The position numbers were made by a program, and so were the translations under genes. From the NCBI RefSeq assembly GCF_017872555.1, contig NZ_JAEDOX010000006.1, positions 1 to 64,000 on the forward strand: a DNA stretch of 64,000 nucleotides. Reading direction: 5' to 3'. Every line of letters starts with the position of its first letter. The stretch's first letter is position 1. Below the pieces are notes generated by a model. The model saw only the letters and a program-made list of their open reading frames with translations. It made no database searches and was not told where the DNA came from. The stretch is from Ruegeria sp. HKCCSA071 (GTDB taxonomy: Bacteria > Pseudomonadota > Alphaproteobacteria > Rhodobacterales > Rhodobacteraceae). This document shows, in pieces, positions 61,929-64,000 of the stretch.

Positions 61929-62740
61929 GCCATCGAGAACTTGACGACATGCTGGGAAAAGGCTGGCGCAAACCGGCCTTTATCAAAAACACGTTGTTGC
62001 GCAGGGCATTGATACTGGGGTTCTTCGCTTACCTGATTGCGGCGTTCATGACCATCGATGTTGATTGGGGCAGGGTCTATGAGGGACTGGACAGGGGATG
62101 GGCGTTCGTCCTTGCCTTTACCAGCCCGGATTTCATTTCACGGTGGTCAGATATCTGGGCCGGCCTTCTGGAAAGCATTGTGATGACCGTGGCCGCGTCG
62201 GTTGTTGGTATCCTGATTTCGATCCCGATTGGATTGGGTGCTGCACGTAATATCGCCCCGTTGCCAATCTACATAATGTGTCGCGGCATTGTCGCGCTGA
62301 GCCGGGCATTGCAGGAAATTATCGTTGCCATTTTGCTTGTGGCCATCTTTGGCTTTGGCCCGCTGGCAGGATTTTTAACGCTGTCTTTCGCAACCATTGG
62401 GTTTCTTTCCAAGCTTTTGGCCGAAGATATCGAGGCGATGGACAAAGTTCAGGCTGAGGCGATCCAGGCCTCTGGTGCACGATGGCTGCAATGGATCAAC
62501 TACGGGGTTCAGCCTCAGATCATGCCTAGGCTTGTGGGTCTGTCCATGTACCGGATCGATATCAATTTCCGGGAAAGCGCTATTCTCGGGTTGGTGGGGG
62601 CAGGCGGCATTGGCGCGACACTGAACACCGCGTTTGATCGATATGAATACGACACGGCAGCCGCCATTCTGATCCTTATCATCGGAATCGTCATGGCCCT
62701 CGAATACCTTTCGGGAATTATCCGCGCGAGGGTTCAGTAA
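61925..62740 (+). CDS. phnE: PhnE-family phosphonate ABC transporter permease, first copy
   Basis: This 271-residue inner membrane permease has about six helices. An N-terminal cytoplasmic segment precedes the first helix ([13 protein letters not shown]). The permease domain includes [20 protein letters not shown] and the EAA-type loop [16 protein letters not shown]. It pairs with the second PhnE. Its ATG overlaps the phnC stop and its TAA overlaps the next ATG (TAATG). Confidence 0.93.
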   Translation: MSHRELDDMLGKGWRKPAFIKNTLLRRALILGFFAYLIAAFMTIDVDWGRVYEGLDRGWAFVLAFTSPDFISRWSDIWAGLLESIVMTVAASVVGILISIPIGLGAARNIAPLPIYIMCRGIVALSRALQEIIVAILLVAIFGFGPLAGFLTLSFATIGFLSKLLAEDIEAMDKVQAEAIQASGARWLQWINYGVQPQIMPRLVGLSMYRIDINFRESAILGLVGAGGIGATLNTAFDRYEYDTAAAILILIIGIVMALEYLSGIIRARVQ

Positions 62741-63555
62741 TGCCGGTTCTTGAACGCGACGATACACAAATCTGGCGCAGGCGGACGACGGGCCAAAGCC
62801 TGGTTCGCTGGTTTGGATGGCTTCTGGGTGTAGCGGTTTTTGTCTACTGTTGGCAGCTGATTTCGCAATCGACAACCTGGTTTTTCGTCTGGGATGCGCC
62901 CCGTATCGCCAACGATATCTGGACCCGCGCAACGCCGCCCAAATGGGACTATATCACCCAGCTGGGTCGCCCGATCTGGGATACCCTGAACATTGCTACT
63001 CTGGGCACGATCATCGCTCTGTGCATGGCTGTGCCGGTTGCCTTTTTGGCGGCCCGCAACACTACCCCGTCGGCGTTGTTCATCCGGCCCATTGCTTTGT
63101 TGGTCATTGTCTCGACCCGCTCAATCAACTCGCTGATCTGGGCGCTGCTATTGATCGCTATCATTGGACCAGGTGTGTTTGCCGGTGTCATAGCGATCGC
63201 CATCCGTTCAATCGGGTTCTGCGCCAAACTTCTTTATGAAGCGATTGAAGAGATTGATCACGGTCAGGTCGAGGCGATCACAGCCACCGGTGCTTCGCGG
63301 TGGCAAGTCATGGCGTATGGGATTATTCCGCAAATCCTGCCTGCTTTTGCCGGAATTGCAGTCTTTCGTTGGGACATCAACATTCGCGAGTCCACAGTTC
63401 TTGGGCTGGTTGGTGCCGGCGGTATCGGGTTGCAGCTTTCGGCCTCGCTTAATGTTCTGGCGTGGCCGCAAGTCAGCCTCATCCTGATTGTAATTCTTCT
63501 TGCAGTCATGATCAGCGAGTGGGTTTCGGCAAAAGTACGAGGAGCGATCATTTGA
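62740..63555 (+). CDS. phnE: PhnE-family phosphonate ABC transporter permease, second copy
   Basis: This 271-residue permease is homologous to the first. It has TRSINSLIWALLLIAIIGPG, the EAA-type loop VEAITATGASRWQVMAYGII and a terminal [20 protein letters not shown]. Two permeases give a heterodimeric channel. Its stop overlaps the TTG start of the following HAD gene. Confidence 0.93.
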   Translation: MPVLERDDTQIWRRRTTGQSLVRWFGWLLGVAVFVYCWQLISQSTTWFFVWDAPRIANDIWTRATPPKWDYITQLGRPIWDTLNIATLGTIIALCMAVPVAFLAARNTTPSALFIRPIALLVIVSTRSINSLIWALLLIAIIGPGVFAGVIAIAIRSIGFCAKLLYEAIEEIDHGQVEAITATGASRWQVMAYGIIPQILPAFAGIAVFRWDINIRESTVLGLVGAGGIGLQLSASLNVLAWPQVSLILIVILLAVMISEWVSAKVRGAII

Positions 63556-64000
63556 CCGGATTCTCAGCGCAGGAGGCATTTAAGGCTTACGAAGCCGTCC
63601 GGCACCGCCTTCCAGATATTGAACCGAACGACGTGAATTATCGTCGGATCGAGACCCTTTCCGAAGTTATGGATGAGTTCGACGTGTTTCTGCTGGATGC
63701 GTTCGGGGTTCTCAATATCGGAGAAACGGCGATCCCCGATACGCCGGAACGGATCAAGTCACTAACGGCTGCGGGCAAACGTGTCCTGGTGGTGTCGAAT
63801 GCCGCCGGGTTTCCCCACGCCACGCTGTTGGAGAAATACACAAGGCTGGGATATGACTTCGCTCCGCAGGATGTGATTACCAGTCGGGCTACGTTGCTGT
63901 CCGGGCTGAATGGTCAACATGGGCTGCATTGGGGTTTGATGGCGACACCCAGCGCCGGGCTTCGCGATTTGGAAGATTTGAAACTAACCTATCTGGAGGA
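63552..64000 (+). CDS. HAD-IIA-type hydrolase (partial, runs off window)
   Basis: The first 149 or so residues are present. TTG 63552 overlaps the phnE stop (TTGA) and follows GAGGAG. The HAD motif I region is FLLDAFGVLNIGE: the nucleophile Asp is present, but the second Asp of DxD is Phe, as in members of the TIGR01459-like class IIA group that carry D-x-[WF]-G. VLVVSNAAG supplies motif II (Ser). It probably dephosphorylates the compound imported by the adjacent transporter. The 3' part lies outside the window. Confidence 0.85.
   Translation, partial: MTGFSAQEAFKAYEAVRHRLPDIEPNDVNYRRIETLSEVMDEFDVFLLDAFGVLNIGETAIPDTPERIKSLTAAGKRVLVVSNAAGFPHATLLEKYTRLGYDFAPQDVITSRATLLSGLNGQHGLHWGLMATPSAGLRDLEDLKLTYLE

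Overview
The window looks like a chromosomal segment of a marine alphaproteobacterium of the Roseobacter group (Rhodobacteraceae/Roseobacteraceae). This is inferred from gene content and style, not from a database search. It has a Na+-NQR operon with apbE and nqrM nearby, accD-folC, zapE, a Si-specific transhydrogenase, an MCE lipid-transport operon with a STAS-type permease, PhnCDE-type uptake and phosphonate-monoesterase-like enzymes. The genus cannot be fixed by eye.

Layout. Positions 1-3884 are the right-hand part of an integrated mobilisable element abutting the 3' end of a tRNA-Pro(CGG) gene (3885-3961, minus). On the minus strand it carries a plasmid-like winged-helix protein, mobC, a ColE1/MbeA-type relaxase and a small orf. 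Two further genes resembling ColE1 mbeB and mbeD lie wholly inside the relaxase gene in another frame. The left end and any integrase lie outside the window. 4080-15551: a THUMP methyltransferase, then nqrABCDEF (plus), an ordinary interlude (UDP-sugar epimerase, phosphoprotein phosphatase, CBS protein), then a tiny membrane protein, apbE and nqrM. ApbE flavinylates NqrB/NqrC and NqrM helps mature the complex. 15625-22659: a PMH/sulfatase-family hydrolase, gpmI, an EnvC-like factor, ctpA and two unrecognised minus-strand genes. 22910-26894: a 1035-residue ABC-exporter-like protein whose nucleotide-binding motifs are all degenerate, carrying a C-terminal cyclic-nucleotide-binding-like domain and overlapping a CPBP-family membrane protein. 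26955-40242: housekeeping and transport genes (accD, folC, zapE, MFS, mtnA, DUF188, sthA, fghA, AEC carrier, TetR, two fluC/crcB genes, glutamate-synthase-like).

40328-44244 is a complete MCE (Mla-like) lipid transporter operon. Divergent from it are a PMH/arylsulfatase-type enzyme and a hybrid histidine kinase/response regulator pair. Converging on the response regulator is the 5' remnant of a Bap-like Ig-repeat adhesin, cut off in mid-repeat and running antisense into the regulator gene. Next to it a secreted-type protein combines propeller-like repeats, RTX-like repeats and a dockerin-like domain.

53604-64000 holds two divergent transport loci: a minus-strand Fe3+/aminoethylphosphonate/sugar-phosphate-class ABC system with a NUDIX hydrolase and a degenerate histidine phosphatase, and a plus-strand DeoR - phnD - phnC - phnE - phnE - HAD operon cut by the window edge. 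The divergent region between them contains a perfect LacI-type palindrome and a second inverted repeat suited to DeoR. The most noteworthy signals are the nested mobilisation genes, the dead-ABC/cNMP fusion coupled to a CPBP protein, and the truncated adhesin.
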